Positions 1 through 9,469 are shown, counted from the stretch's first letter. The stretch is DNA of 47,822 nucleotides from an uncultured Lachnospiraceae bacterium (GCA_902793845.1 CADBFE010000001.1:83221-131042), one strand, 5' to 3'. Notes: a model not told the origin generated them from the sequence alone. Numbers and translations are program-made.

Positions 1-2
1 TC

Positions 3-2210
3 AGCATTCTCGTACCTTCTGTGCATTCATACGCGGCAGGTACATCTTTAGTCAATCAGGTGGATCATACAGATCTGATGTTTTCTGAATTTACTTATTC
101 GGTACCTGATGAAAGCCAGCTCGATGATATAATTGCAAATCTTGAGACTATCGTTGATGATACGTCAAAGTCTGATGAAGTCCTTGACTGCATTATAGCG
201 ATGGAGGATTTTCAGAATGCAGTAGCGGCAGATTACGAGCTCGGCCAGCTCTATACATCTCTTGACTGTGACAATGAGGAATATGACGAACTCTATAAGC
301 AGATAGATGAGATCGCAACGAGCATCGATGATAAAATAATGGGAGCAAAAAATCTCATTGCATTATCGGAAAACTCTGATGTGCTTCGTGACAGAGTGGA
401 TGATGACGATGAATGGCAGGAAATCCTTGATTATGTGGCACTGACTGATGAGCAGAAAGAACTGATCAAGAAAGAGACAGAACTCTCCCTTGAGTTTGAC
501 GATCTCTACAATGCGGAATATACATCGACCATAGACGGTGTTGCATATACAGAAGATGAGATCTCAGAGGCATATGATGCCGGCGATATTGATTTTACCG
601 ATTATATATATGGACTCTCTGATATAGCAAGCCAGCAGAATGAAGTATTCGGTGAGCTCTATATCGAACTGGTAGATGTCAGAACGCAGCTGGCACAGAG
701 TTACGGATATGACAACTATGCGGAATATGCATATGAGAAAATATACGGAAGAGAGTATACACCCCACGATCTTGACGAATACCGTCAGGGTGTAAAGGAT
801 TATTTCGGACCGCTTCTTCAGGAAATCTATGATATTTATTCCGATGAGATGGATTATGATGCGTTTGATGTGGAGGTCACTCCGGAAGACTGCATAGATG
901 CGGTATATTCACATCTGTCCCTGATCTCATCTGATATGTATGAAGCATTTGATTATATGGTTGATCATGATCTCATAGATATCGATATTGATGATAAAAA
1001 GGCTCCGGGAGCTTTTACAACCATAATACAGGGAGAGTACAATGCGCCTTTCCTCTTTAACTGTGCATCAGGAGATTATACGGACGTAAGTACCCTGATC
1101 CATGAGTTTGGCCATTACAACCAGCTGTATTTCGGCGGTGAGGACGAGTGGTATTATGGTACTACAGTCATTGATACAGCAGAGATTCACTCTCAGGGTC
1201 TTGAACTCATATATATGGAGTATTATGAGGAGATGTTTGGAGACTATGCGGAGAGCATGGAACTCTACAAGACACTTAATGATGTATATTCGATAGTAAC
1301 CGGTGCAAAGGAAGATGAATTCCAGATCTGGGTTTATGAGAATCCGGATGACCTGACTATCGAGAAACTCAATCAGAAGTACTACGAACTCAGTGAGGAG
1401 TATGGTGATCAGACACTTTACAACTCATATTACTTCGGACTCTACGGATATATTAATGATGATGAACTGTTTGAGTGGGATGGTATACCTCATACTTTCC
1501 AGTCCCCTTGCTATTACATTTCATATTCTGTATCCATGGCAGCTGTTGAGGAGCTCAGGGCAGAACTGTTAAATGACTGGGATACAGGTATTGATTTATA
1601 TCTTCAGCTGGTTAAAAACGGATCAGGCATCAATATTACAGAGGCTCTTGATCTCGTAGGCATGAACAACCCTCTTGAGAATCCGAGATTTGATCTCTAT
1701 GCCCACAATATTCATCAGCTCCTTGGCATAGATGATGACTACGGCGATGATACCGATACCGACGATACTGATGATGATCAGGATGAAGAGGATACGGACG
1801 ATCAGGACGAGGAAGAAGATAAGGACAAAGATAAAGATAAGGATAAAGACAAAGACAAAGACAAGGACAAAGATAAAGACAAGGATAAAGACAAAGATAA
1901 GGACAAAGACAAGGATTCCAATTTCTTTGCAGACCTTGTGGCAGAGAGCTGGTTTGGATACGCCGTGGTCGGCACATGCGGAGGTCTGGCCCTTATCATA
2001 ATCATTATTCTCGGCGTAAGTATTTCTAAGAAGAAAAAGAAGAGTAAAGAGGAAACGGCAACCAATACGACTCCGATCCCTCAGGCTCCCGTCATTACGC
2101 CACCGGTCCAGGCAAAACCGGAGGAAGAGATAATAATCGGTGAGGCGCTTAACAATAAACCTGCAGAACAAAGTAACACAGATAATAACGAAAATAACGG
2201 AAATTCATAA
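3..2210 (+). CDS. Membrane-anchored M3-family (oligoendopeptidase F-like) metallopeptidase, 5' truncated
   Basis: Zinc metallopeptidase of the PepF/M3 type, probably cleaving peptides outside the cell. The zinc motif HEFGH is encoded at 1101-1115, and a downstream segment TAEIHSQGLELIYME supplies the third ligand region, as usual for M3 enzymes. The frame is open to the left edge: residues before the GTG at 21 read S-I-L-V-P-S, and the following HSYAAG looks like the end of a signal peptide, so the GTG at 21 is probably internal and the true start lies outside the window. After the catalytic domain come an Asp/Glu-rich stretch, a 16-fold Lys-Asp repeat, one hydrophobic segment (about 1950-2025) and a basic KKKKK tail. 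This is the layout of an ectoenzyme held by a C-terminal anchor. Substrate is unknown. It sits where many Firmicutes have the DUF177 (yceD) gene, upstream of rpmF. Confidence 0.85.
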   Translation, partial: SILVPSVHSYAAGTSLVNQVDHTDLMFSEFTYSVPDESQLDDIIANLETIVDDTSKSDEVLDCIIAMEDFQNAVAADYELGQLYTSLDCDNEEYDELYKQIDEIATSIDDKIMGAKNLIALSENSDVLRDRVDDDDEWQEILDYVALTDEQKELIKKETELSLEFDDLYNAEYTSTIDGVAYTEDEISEAYDAGDIDFTDYIYGLSDIASQQNEVFGELYIELVDVRTQLAQSYGYDNYAEYAYEKIYGREYTPHDLDEYRQGVKDYFGPLLQEIYDIYSDEMDYDAFDVEVTPEDCIDAVYSHLSLISSDMYEAFDYMVDHDLIDIDIDDKKAPGAFTTIIQGEYNAPFLFNCASGDYTDVSTLIHEFGHYNQLYFGGEDEWYYGTTVIDTAEIHSQGLELIYMEYYEEMFGDYAESMELYKTLNDVYSIVTGAKEDEFQIWVYENPDDLTIEKLNQKYYELSEEYGDQTLYNSYYFGLYGYINDDELFEWDGIPHTFQSPCYYISYSVSMAAVEELRAELLNDWDTGIDLYLQLVKNGSGINITEALDLVGMNNPLENPRFDLYAHNIHQLLGIDDDYGDDTDTDDTDDDQDEEDTDDQDEEEDKDKDKDKDKDKDKDKDKDKDKDKDKDKDKDKDSNFFADLVAESWFGYAVVGTCGGLALIIIIILGVSISKKKKKSKEETATNTTPIPQAPVITPPVQAKPEEEIIIGEALNNKPAEQSNTDNNENNGNS
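1821..1916 (+). repeat. Lys-Asp dipeptide repeat (16 units) in the M3 peptidase stalk
   Basis: A hexanucleotide-period tract encodes sixteen consecutive Lys-Asp pairs between the catalytic domain and the membrane anchor. Codons alternate irregularly between AAA/AAG and GAC/GAT, so the DNA repeat is imperfect although the protein repeat is exact. That argues for selection on a charged stalk rather than very recent slippage. Unit number may still vary between strains. Confidence 0.9.
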
Positions 2211-2219
2211 AATTTTATG

Positions 2220-2248
2220 TTGACAAGTTGAGACTCTGTGTATATACT
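2220..2248 (+). promoter_or_regulatory. Sigma-A-type promoter for rpmF
   Basis: TTGACA at 2220-2225 and TATACT at 2243-2248 are separated by 17 nt. This is a near-consensus vegetative promoter in the gap between the M3 peptidase and rpmF, consistent with strong expression of a ribosomal protein gene. Confidence 0.75.
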
Positions 2249-2289
2249 TGAACAAGTGTGGATTTTCCACGTAATGAAGAAAGAGTAAT

Positions 2290-2314
2290 ATCATTATAGA
2301 TTTTTGATAATGAT
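2290..2314 (+). promoter_or_regulatory. Leader hairpin next to the rpmF Shine-Dalgarno
   Basis: ATCATTAT (2290-2297) pairs with ATAATGAT (2307-2314) around a 9-nt loop. The stem ends one base before the GGAGG at 2316-2320. A second small hairpin, GTGGA-TTT-TCCAC, lies at 2258-2270. The position invites translational control, but no known leader family was recognised. Confidence 0.4.
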
Positions 2315-2329
2315 TGGAGGTGTAAAGAT

Positions 2330-2509
2330 ATGTCAATCTGTCCTAAGAACAAATCATCAAAGGGAAGAAGAGATAAGAGAAGAGCTAACTGGAAGATGTC
2401 TGCTCCTACTCTTGTAAAGTGCAGCAAGTGCGGTGAGCTTATGATGCCTCACAGAGTATGCAAGAATTGCGGCGCATATAACAAAAAAGAGATCATTGCC
2501 GTTGATTAA
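2330..2509 (+). CDS. rpmF: 50S ribosomal protein L32
   Basis: A 59-residue basic protein beginning MSICPKNKSSKGRRDKRRAN, matching the L32 N-terminal pattern. It has a four-cysteine zinc ribbon: CSKC, then CKNC after a 'GELMMPHRV' spacer. It binds 23S rRNA in the large subunit. The start ATG is 9 nt behind a GGAGG (2316-2320). It has its own near-consensus promoter and is followed by a terminator before plsX. L32 in Firmicutes normally precedes plsX, which supports the call; the usual DUF177 partner upstream is absent. Confidence 0.95.
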   Translation: MSICPKNKSSKGRRDKRRANWKMSAPTLVKCSKCGELMMPHRVCKNCGAYNKKEIIAVD

Positions 2510-2550
2510 TTATTAAAGGCAATCACTGTTTTTGTACTTTGAGTATATTT

Positions 2551-2577
2551 AGCCCCTGAATTATCAGGGGCTTTTAT
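2551..2577 (+). terminator. Rho-independent terminator after rpmF
   Basis: AGCCCCTGA (2551-2559) and TCAGGGGCT (2564-2572) form a 9-bp stem with a 4-nt loop, followed by a T-rich tract. It separates rpmF from plsX. Confidence 0.85.
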
Positions 2578-2579
2578 AT

Positions 2580-2608
2580 TTGCAATAAATACCATTTTTT
2601 AGTATGAT
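2580..2608 (+). promoter_or_regulatory. Promoter for the plsX operon
   Basis: TTGCAA (2580-2585), 17-nt spacer, TATGAT (2603-2608), directly after the rpmF terminator. It would drive plsX-acpP-rnc and probably smc-ftsY. Confidence 0.6.
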
Positions 2609-2664
2609 AGGGGGTGCGGTTTAAGAGGCCGTTTATTGTTATCTAAAGAAATCGGAGAATGAAC

Positions 2665-3669
2665 ATGGCAGAGACAGTAAAGGTCGCTGTAGATGCTATG
2701 GGTGGCGATAATGCACCTGAGCAGATAGTAGCGGGAGCGGTAGATGCCGTTAAAGAGGCAGACAATCTGACAGTATATCTTTTCGGCGTTGAAAAGGCTG
2801 TAAACGAAGAACTGGGAAAATATACTTATGATAAAGAAAAGATAATAGTCGTTGATGCACCTGAGATCATCGAGACAGCAGAGCATCCCGTAATGGCCAT
2901 TCGTAAAAAGAAGGAATCTTCCATAGTAAAGGGACTTAAGACTGTCAAAGAGGGCGAATGCGATGCATTTGTATCGGGAGGCAATTCCGGAGCAGTGCTC
3001 GTAGGAGGCCAGCTCATCGTAGGCAGACTCCAGGGAGTAGAGAGAGCACCTTTTGCACCGCTTATCCCTACAGAAAAAGGAGCATGCCTGCTCCTTGACT
3101 GCGGAGCCAATGTTGATGCAAGACCGGAGCATCTCGTCTCATTTGCAAAGATGGGTACGATATATGCCAAAAACGCACTCGGCAAGGACAATCCGACAGT
3201 AGGTATCGTAAATATCGGTGCCGAGGAGGAAAAGGGCAATGCTCTCGTAAAGGATACATTCCCGCTGTTAAAGGAATGCAAGGACATAAACTTTATCGGC
3301 AGTGTCGAATCCAGAGAGATACCTTACGGAGCGGCAGACATCGTTCTCTGTGAAGCATTTGTCGGCAATGTAATACTTAAATTATATGAAGGAATGGCAA
3401 AGTTTCTCATTGGTCATATCAAGGAGGGACTCATGTCTACTCCCATCAGCAAGCTGGGTGCAGCCATGGCCCTGCCGGCACTTAAAAAGACTATTAAGGG
3501 ATTTTCCATAGAAGAGTACGGCGGTGCACCACTCCTTGGACTAAACGGTCTCGTGGTCAAGACCCATGGAAATGCCAAGGCCATAGAGATAAAGAATGCA
3601 ATACTTCAGTGCCTTATGTTTAAGGAGATGCATATTAAAGAACAGATTAGTGAAAATCTTAATGCATAA
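2665..3669 (+). CDS. plsX: Phosphate acyltransferase PlsX
   Basis: PlsX makes acyl-phosphate from acyl-ACP, the first step of the PlsX/PlsY route to lysophosphatidic acid; plsY is also in this window at 31487. The N-terminus reads VAVDAMGGDNAPEQIV, the family hallmark, and 334 residues is the usual size. Two ATGs are available. The GGAG at 2654-2657 is only 1 nt from the first (2659) but 7 nt from the second (2665), so MAETVKV is the preferred start. acpP follows after 21 nt, an order (plsX-acpP-rnc-smc-ftsY) common in Firmicutes. Confidence 0.95.
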   Translation: MAETVKVAVDAMGGDNAPEQIVAGAVDAVKEADNLTVYLFGVEKAVNEELGKYTYDKEKIIVVDAPEIIETAEHPVMAIRKKKESSIVKGLKTVKEGECDAFVSGGNSGAVLVGGQLIVGRLQGVERAPFAPLIPTEKGACLLLDCGANVDARPEHLVSFAKMGTIYAKNALGKDNPTVGIVNIGAEEEKGNALVKDTFPLLKECKDINFIGSVESREIPYGAADIVLCEAFVGNVILKLYEGMAKFLIGHIKEGLMSTPISKLGAAMALPALKKTIKGFSIEEYGGAPLLGLNGLVVKTHGNAKAIEIKNAILQCLMFKEMHIKEQISENLNA

Positions 3670-3690
3670 ATATTTTCACGGGAGTAAGAT

Positions 3691-3936
3691 ATGGAACTTG
3701 ATGTCCTGAAGAATGCCATAAAGCTGGTATTACAGGTATATGAAAAAGAAATAGATATTGATTCTACATTTGAGTGCGATCTGGGTGCTGACTCTATCGA
3801 TATGATGCAGATAATCAAATGTGCATCCGACGAGCTTGATATAGAGATGGAGCCGACAGATTTTATGGATGTAAAGACGGTCGGAGACGCACTTGATGTG
3901 ATAAAGAAATATACGGCCGGTGAAGAGCAGCAATGA
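3691..3936 (+). CDS. acpP: Acyl carrier protein
   Basis: An 81-residue acidic protein carrying the phosphopantetheine attachment motif as ADSIDMMQ, with Ser35 as the predicted modified residue (canonical DSLD is DSID here). It carries acyl chains for fatty-acid synthesis and is the acyl donor partner for PlsX, encoded just upstream. Its TGA overlaps the rnc ATG by 4 bp (ATGA), indicating translational coupling. This ACP is rather divergent from the compact AcpP consensus, but the context beside plsX makes it the likely main ACP. Confidence 0.88.
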   Translation: MELDVLKNAIKLVLQVYEKEIDIDSTFECDLGADSIDMMQIIKCASDELDIEMEPTDFMDVKTVGDALDVIKKYTAGEEQQ

Positions 3937-4631
3937 ACGAGCAGTATCTTGGTCGTCTGACAGACCTTGAAAAAAACATAGGATATACTTTTAAAGATAA
4001 AAATCTGCTGCTTGAGGCTGTGACCCACAGTTCATTTGCAAACGAGCGCAAGATAAACAAGCTCCGCTGTAATGAGCGTCTCGAGTTTTTGGGAGATGCG
4101 GTCCTTGAGATCATCTCCAGTGATTATCTTTTTAAACGGTTTGAAGATCTGCCGGAGGGCAAACTGTCCAAGATGAGATCGGCCATTGTATGCGAGCCTG
4201 CACTTTTTGAATGCTCCCATGCCATTAAATTAAGTGAGTTCATACTCCTTGGTAAAGGCGAGGACAACGGCGGAGGCAGAGAAAAGCCATCTGTTGTATC
4301 GGATGCCTTTGAGGCACTGATAGGTGCCGTGTATCTTGACGGAGGCATGGATGAAGCCGGCAGGATTATTAAAGATTTCATACTGACCGAGGAGCAGGTA
4401 AAGGCTGCGGATATCTCGGACAGTAAATCATATCTCCAGGAACTGGTCCAGAAGGACGGACTCCAGCATTCCATTGAATATAACATTCTCTCCGAGACGG
4501 GACCGGAACATGACAAAAAATTTATTGTCAGTGTGGTGGTAGACGGTATCGAAAAGGGAAGAGGGGAAGGAAAAAACAAGAAGGCTGCGGAGAAGAGTGC
4601 GGCCATGCAGGCAATTAAATCAGGTATGTAA
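3933..4631 (+). CDS. rnc: Ribonuclease III
   Basis: Double-strand-specific endoribonuclease for rRNA and mRNA processing. The signature NERLEFLGDAVLEI is at about residues 49-62, and the second acidic cluster SDAFEALIGAVYLD is at about 120-133. A C-terminal double-stranded RNA binding domain ends with KKAAEKSAAMQAI. Length (232 aa) is typical. It is translationally coupled to acpP by a 4-bp overlap and precedes smc. Confidence 0.96.
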   Translation: MNEQYLGRLTDLEKNIGYTFKDKNLLLEAVTHSSFANERKINKLRCNERLEFLGDAVLEIISSDYLFKRFEDLPEGKLSKMRSAIVCEPALFECSHAIKLSEFILLGKGEDNGGGREKPSVVSDAFEALIGAVYLDGGMDEAGRIIKDFILTEEQVKAADISDSKSYLQELVQKDGLQHSIEYNILSETGPEHDKKFIVSVVVDGIEKGRGEGKNKKAAEKSAAMQAIKSGM

Positions 4632-4662
4632 AACCTGCATTATGAAGAGTTAGGAAGAAAAA

Positions 4663-7600
4663 ATGTATTTAAAAAGTATCGAAGTTCACGGCTTTAAATC
4701 ATTCGCCAATAAAATCAATTTTGAGTTTCACAACGGAATAACAGGTATCGTAGGTCCTAACGGATCAGGTAAGTCAAATGTTGCAGATGCGGTGAGATGG
4801 GTTCTCGGTGAGCAGAGTATCAAACAGCTCCGTGGATCCAACATGCAGGATGTCATCTTTTCCGGTACTGAGACGAGAAAGCCCTTAAGCTATGCTTATG
4901 TTGCAATCACTCTTGATAACTCGGATCATAAGCTGCAGATTGCATTTGATGAGGTAACTGTAGCCAGAAAACTGTACAGATCAGGTGAGAGTGAGTATCT
5001 CCTTAATGGTGCCCAGTGCAGATTAAAGGATGTCAGAGAACTCTTTTATGATACAGGTATCGGTAAAGAGGGCTACTCTATTATCGGTCAGGGCCAGATC
5101 GACAAGATATTAAGCGGTAAACCCGAGGAGAGACGTGAACTGTTTGATGAAGCAGCCGGTATCGTCAAGTTTAAAAAGCGTAAGGCTCTCTCCCAGAAGA
5201 AACTTGAGGATGAGCAGAACAACTTAGTCAGAGTCAGCGATATCATTGCAGAGCTCGAGCGCCAGATAGGACCCCTCTCAAAACAGTCTGACAAGGCAAA
5301 GGAGTATCTCTCATATAAAGAGGAACTCAAGAAGTTTGATATAAACTATTTTCTCCTCGAAAATGAGAAGAATACAGAAAATCTCTCAGAGGCAGAGAAT
5401 AAACTGACTCTCGCAGGAGAGAACCTCGAAAAGCAGAAGGCAGAGTTTGAAAATATCAAACTGAAATACGATACTGCAGCAGAGGAGATAGCTAACCTCG
5501 AAAAAGAGATAGAGGAGACAAGAAACTCCCTCAGCAATACGAGTACTACCCGTACAAAACTGGAAGGTCAGATCGCTGTATTTAAAGAACAGATCAATTC
5601 CGCCAAGGGCAATGTAAATCACTTTAACAGCCGTCTTGAGAATATTAAAAACGAGATAACAGAAAAAGAGAAGGAACAGAAGCAGCTCCTTGAGAGCAAG
5701 AGCAGTGTTGATGATGTCTTAAATCAGATAGAGGAAAAGAAGGCATCGATCAATACAGAACTGACTGATGTCAGAAACCTGATTGACAATATTAACAATC
5801 AGATAGAAGAAAACAAAAACTCTATACTCGATACGATCAACGAGCGCTCAAATGCGAAGTCTGAAAAGTCGAGATATGAGACCATGCTTGAGCAGGCTAC
5901 CATCAGAAAAGCCCAGCTCAATTCAAAACTCCTCCAGGCCAAGACCCAGGAGCAGAACCAGCATGAGATAATCGAGGAACTCGAAAAAGAATTTCAGAAG
6001 ATCACTGATGAGATAGATGAGCTGAACCTGAATCAGCAAAAGAAGAATGAGCGTCTGGATCAGATTCACAACGAACTGGCAGACCTTGATAAGCAGCTCA
6101 GGGATACTCAGGTCAAATATCACAGTGACAAGACAAAACTCGAGTCAATCTCCAACCTGACAGAGAGATACGAGGGATACGGTAACAGTATCAAGCGTGT
6201 CATGGAGAAAAAGGAAGACGAGAAGGGCATCATAGGTGTTGTAGCCGATATCGTAAAGGTTGAGCAGAAATACGAGACAGCCATAGAGATAGCTCTCGGC
6301 GGTAATATTCAGAATATCGTCACAGAGGATGAAGCCACCGCAAAGAGGATGATCTCTTACCTTAAGGAAAACAAGTTCGGCAGGGCGACATTCCTGCCCC
6401 TTACCAGTATTGAGCATCCCCAGGAGTTTAAGACTCCGGAAGTCTTAGGTGAAGCCGGCGTGATCGGTATGGCATCCGAGATAGTAAATACCAAGGCTGA
6501 ATACAAAAATGTAGCCAAGGCAATGCTCGGCAGAATTGTCGTAGTAGACAATATGGACAATGCATTAAAGATTGCCAAGAAGTATGATTACGGCATACGT
6601 ATGGTAACCATAGACGGAGAACTTTTAGTACCCGGCGGTGCCATTTCCGGTGGTGCTTTTAAAAACAATTCAAATCTCCTCGGTAGAAGAAGAGAGATGG
6701 ATGAGCTTGAAAAGAGCGTAACCGAGTGCCTTAAAAAGATTGATGTCATAATGAAAAACATTGAGGACATCAAGGCTGAGAGAAATCAGATACGTCTTGA
6801 AAAGGAAGAGATAAAGCTTGCTGTACAGGAAATGTTTATTAAACAGAATACAGCGAGACTCAATGTCATAAAGGCCGAGGAGAAGATCTCCGAGACAGGC
6901 ACCGATATGGACTCCCTCAAAAAAGAAGAGGAAGAGCTCGTACAGCAGGTAAGCGATATAAAAGAAAACCAGAAACTCATTGACGAGAAACTGGAAGCTT
7001 CTGTTGTATTTGAGAAAGAGATGGAGGAAAAGATAACAGTACTCCAGGCACAGCTCGAGCAGGAGAGAGAAAAAGAAGCTGAGATATCAAAGCGCTATTC
7101 CGATGCTGAGATAGAAGCCGAGAAAGTGATGCAGCAGCAGAACTTTGAGCAGCAGAACGTATCGCGTATCGATCAGGAAATCGAGAGATACGCAAGCGAG
7201 CGTGATGAAGTCGAGGCGGCTATAAAGAAAAATGATGAGGATATCGTTCAGAAAGAAAAGGATATCGAGGAGATAAAGAAGACCATCGAGGCATCATACG
7301 CCAACGAGAGCGACAGTGAAAAACGTCTCACTGAAATGATGGCAAAGAAAGAGGAGATGGCAGAGTCCCAGAGCAACTTCTTTACAATACGTGAGAAGAT
7401 GAACGACGATATCAACAGCCTCGATAAAGAGGTATACCGTCTGACTGCCCAGAGGGATAAGTTAAACGAATCGATCGCATCCATGACCTCATATATGTGG
7501 AACGAGTATGAGATGAGTCTCACAGATGCAAAGGCTTTAAAGGATGATACTTTAAATGACCTGACAGTACTTAAGAGAAGTGTAGCCGAGCTTAAGGACA

Positions 7601-8223
7601 AAATAAAGAGACTCGGTGATGTCAACGTAAATGCCATCGAGCAGTACAAGGAAGTATCGGAGAGATACGAAGCATTAAAGAAACAGCATGACGATCTCAT
7701 CGAGGCCAAGAAGACCCTTGAGGGAATCATTGAAGAGCTTGATGAAGCAATGAGAAAGCAGTTCCAGGAGAAATTCCAGGAGATTCAGAAGGAGTTTGAC
7801 AAGGTATTCAAGGAACTGTTTGGAGGCGGTAACGGTACTCTCGAGCTTATGGAGGGTGAAGATATCCTTGAGGCCGGCGTGCGTATCATAGCCCAGCCAC
7901 CCGGAAAGAAACTCCAGAACATGATGCAGCTATCAGGTGGTGAGAAATCCCTGGCTGCCATCGCGCTGCTCTTTGCAATACAGAACCTTAAGCCTTCGCC
8001 GTTCTGTCTCCTTGACGAGATTGAGGCAGCCCTTGATGAGAGCAACGTAGGCAGATTTGCCGGATATCTCCATAAACTCACAAAGTTTACACAGTTTATC
8101 GTCATCACTCACAGACGAGGAACCATGGAGAAGGCAGACAGACTCTACGGTATCACCATGCAGGAGAAAGGTGTATCAACTCTTGTCAGCGTAAACCTGA
8201 TCGATAATCAGCTGTCTAACTAA
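4663..8223 (+). CDS. smc: Chromosome segregation/condensation ATPase SMC
   Basis: A 1186-residue SMC. The N-terminal ATPase half has Walker A GPNGSGKS at residues 31-38. Two long Glu/Lys-rich coiled coils flank a hinge at roughly residues 505-660, which includes the GGAISGGAF end. The C-terminal half carries the ABC signature LSGGEKS (about 1089) and Walker B FCLLDEIEAALDE (about 1114). With ScpA/ScpB it forms the bacterial condensin. Complete, normal length, in the standard rnc-smc-ftsY order. An AGGAAG precedes the ATG. Confidence 0.98.
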   Translation: MYLKSIEVHGFKSFANKINFEFHNGITGIVGPNGSGKSNVADAVRWVLGEQSIKQLRGSNMQDVIFSGTETRKPLSYAYVAITLDNSDHKLQIAFDEVTVARKLYRSGESEYLLNGAQCRLKDVRELFYDTGIGKEGYSIIGQGQIDKILSGKPEERRELFDEAAGIVKFKKRKALSQKKLEDEQNNLVRVSDIIAELERQIGPLSKQSDKAKEYLSYKEELKKFDINYFLLENEKNTENLSEAENKLTLAGENLEKQKAEFENIKLKYDTAAEEIANLEKEIEETRNSLSNTSTTRTKLEGQIAVFKEQINSAKGNVNHFNSRLENIKNEITEKEKEQKQLLESKSSVDDVLNQIEEKKASINTELTDVRNLIDNINNQIEENKNSILDTINERSNAKSEKSRYETMLEQATIRKAQLNSKLLQAKTQEQNQHEIIEELEKEFQKITDEIDELNLNQQKKNERLDQIHNELADLDKQLRDTQVKYHSDKTKLESISNLTERYEGYGNSIKRVMEKKEDEKGIIGVVADIVKVEQKYETAIEIALGGNIQNIVTEDEATAKRMISYLKENKFGRATFLPLTSIEHPQEFKTPEVLGEAGVIGMASEIVNTKAEYKNVAKAMLGRIVVVDNMDNALKIAKKYDYGIRMVTIDGELLVPGGAISGGAFKNNSNLLGRRREMDELEKSVTECLKKIDVIMKNIEDIKAERNQIRLEKEEIKLAVQEMFIKQNTARLNVIKAEEKISETGTDMDSLKKEEEELVQQVSDIKENQKLIDEKLEASVVFEKEMEEKITVLQAQLEQEREKEAEISKRYSDAEIEAEKVMQQQNFEQQNVSRIDQEIERYASERDEVEAAIKKNDEDIVQKEKDIEEIKKTIEASYANESDSEKRLTEMMAKKEEMAESQSNFFTIREKMNDDINSLDKEVYRLTAQRDKLNESIASMTSYMWNEYEMSLTDAKALKDDTLNDLTVLKRSVAELKDKIKRLGDVNVNAIEQYKEVSERYEALKKQHDDLIEAKKTLEGIIEELDEAMRKQFQEKFQEIQKEFDKVFKELFGGGNGTLELMEGEDILEAGVRIIAQPPGKKLQNMMQLSGGEKSLAAIALLFAIQNLKPSPFCLLDEIEAALDESNVGRFAGYLHKLTKFTQFIVITHRRGTMEKADRLYGITMQEKGVSTLVSVNLIDNQLSN

Positions 8224-8239
8224 ACATTAAGGATTTAAT

Positions 8240-9451
8240 ATGTTTGAATTTTTTAAGAAAAAGAAAAAAGAAGTAGCGGAAGAGATTGCTGAGGAAACAC
8301 TTCAGGATAAGGAAGATACAGTAACAGAAGAAGATACTGAGGTCACAGAAAAAACAGTAGCTGAATATGATAACCCTGTTATGGAAGAACCGGTTGAAGA
8401 GCCTGAACCTGAAAAAGTAATTGATACTGCTTCTGAAGAATCCGAGCCGGTGACAGAGGAAGTAAATGACGGAGAAGTCCTGACTGAAGCAGAGACTGAG
8501 CCTGCTCCAAAGAAGGGGTGGTTTGCCAGATTAAAGGAAGGTCTCACCAAGACGAGAGATAATTTCGTCGCCGGAATGGACTCACTCTTTTCAAACGAAG
8601 ACAAGATCGACGATGATTTTTATGATGAGCTCGAGGAAACACTTATCCTCGGAGATATCGGAGTACATACTACTGATACCATCATCGAGAAATTAAAAGA
8701 TGCCGTAAAGCATGAACATATTAAGAAATGCAGCGACTGCCGTGAGTTTCTCATCAAAACCATTAAAGAAGAGATGGCTACAGGCGAGACAGCTTACGAA
8801 TTTGAAAACAAACAGTCCGTTGTATTTGTAATAGGTGTAAACGGTGTAGGTAAGACCACATCTATAGGTAAGCTCGCATCCCATCTAAAGAGCCAGGGTA
8901 AACGTGTAATACTGGCAGCGGCAGATACATTCAGAGCAGCTGCAGGTTCCCAGCTTGAGGAGTGGTCCCACAGGGCAGGTGTTGAGATGATAGGCGGAGT
9001 CGAGGGCCAGGATCCATCAAGTGTCCTTTACGATGCGGTGAGTGCGGCCAAAGCGAGAAATGCCGATGTACTCCTTGTGGATACGGCAGGTCGTCTCCAT
9101 AATAAAAAGAATCTCATGGAAGAGCTTAAAAAGATGAACCGTATCATCGACAAAGCATTCCCTGATGCCCACAGAGAAAACCTGATAGTCCTGGATGCGT
9201 CAACAGGTCAGAATGCCATGATGCAGGCAAAAGAGTTTGGAGAAGTAGCAGACTTAACAGGTATAATACTCACAAAGATGGACGGAACAGCCAAGGGAGG
9301 TATCGCAATAGCTATTTCATCAGAGCTTAAGATACCTGTTAAATATATCGGTGTAGGTGAAAAGATAGAAGACCTGCAGAAGTTTGATGCAGACAGCTTC
9401 GTCGATGCTCTATTTGATGTAGCACCGTCAGAAGATGAAGATAAAGAATAA
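8240..9451 (+). CDS. ftsY: Signal recognition particle receptor FtsY
   Basis: SRP receptor GTPase that docks ribosome-SRP complexes at the membrane. Residues 1-90 form a highly acidic Glu/Thr/Val-rich A domain, followed by the N and G domains: GVNGVGKTT near residue 200, DTAGRLH near 280 and TKMDGTAKGG near 344. Length 403 aa. It starts 16 nt after smc and probably shares its transcript; its partner ffh is at 11249. Confidence 0.97.
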   Translation: MFEFFKKKKKEVAEEIAEETLQDKEDTVTEEDTEVTEKTVAEYDNPVMEEPVEEPEPEKVIDTASEESEPVTEEVNDGEVLTEAETEPAPKKGWFARLKEGLTKTRDNFVAGMDSLFSNEDKIDDDFYDELEETLILGDIGVHTTDTIIEKLKDAVKHEHIKKCSDCREFLIKTIKEEMATGETAYEFENKQSVVFVIGVNGVGKTTSIGKLASHLKSQGKRVILAAADTFRAAAGSQLEEWSHRAGVEMIGGVEGQDPSSVLYDAVSAAKARNADVLLVDTAGRLHNKKNLMEELKKMNRIIDKAFPDAHRENLIVLDASTGQNAMMQAKEFGEVADLTGIILTKMDGTAKGGIAIAISSELKIPVKYIGVGEKIEDLQKFDADSFVDALFDVAPSEDEDKE

Positions 9452-9469
9452 TTTAGGAGGCTTTTTAAA

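Noticed and set aside
21..23. GTG at 21 as the true start of the M3 peptidase
   Set aside because: The frame continues upstream to the edge and encodes what looks like the end of a signal peptide.
1623..2171. Several long reading frames on both strands across the Lys-Asp repeat, including Ser-Leu and Arg/Thr-rich ones
   Set aside because: They are frame-shifted or antisense readings of the hexanucleotide repeat, with monotonous composition and no Shine-Dalgarno.
2826..3287. Long antisense frames over plsX, smc, tyrS and other core genes
   Set aside because: They are shadows of well-supported genes on the other strand.
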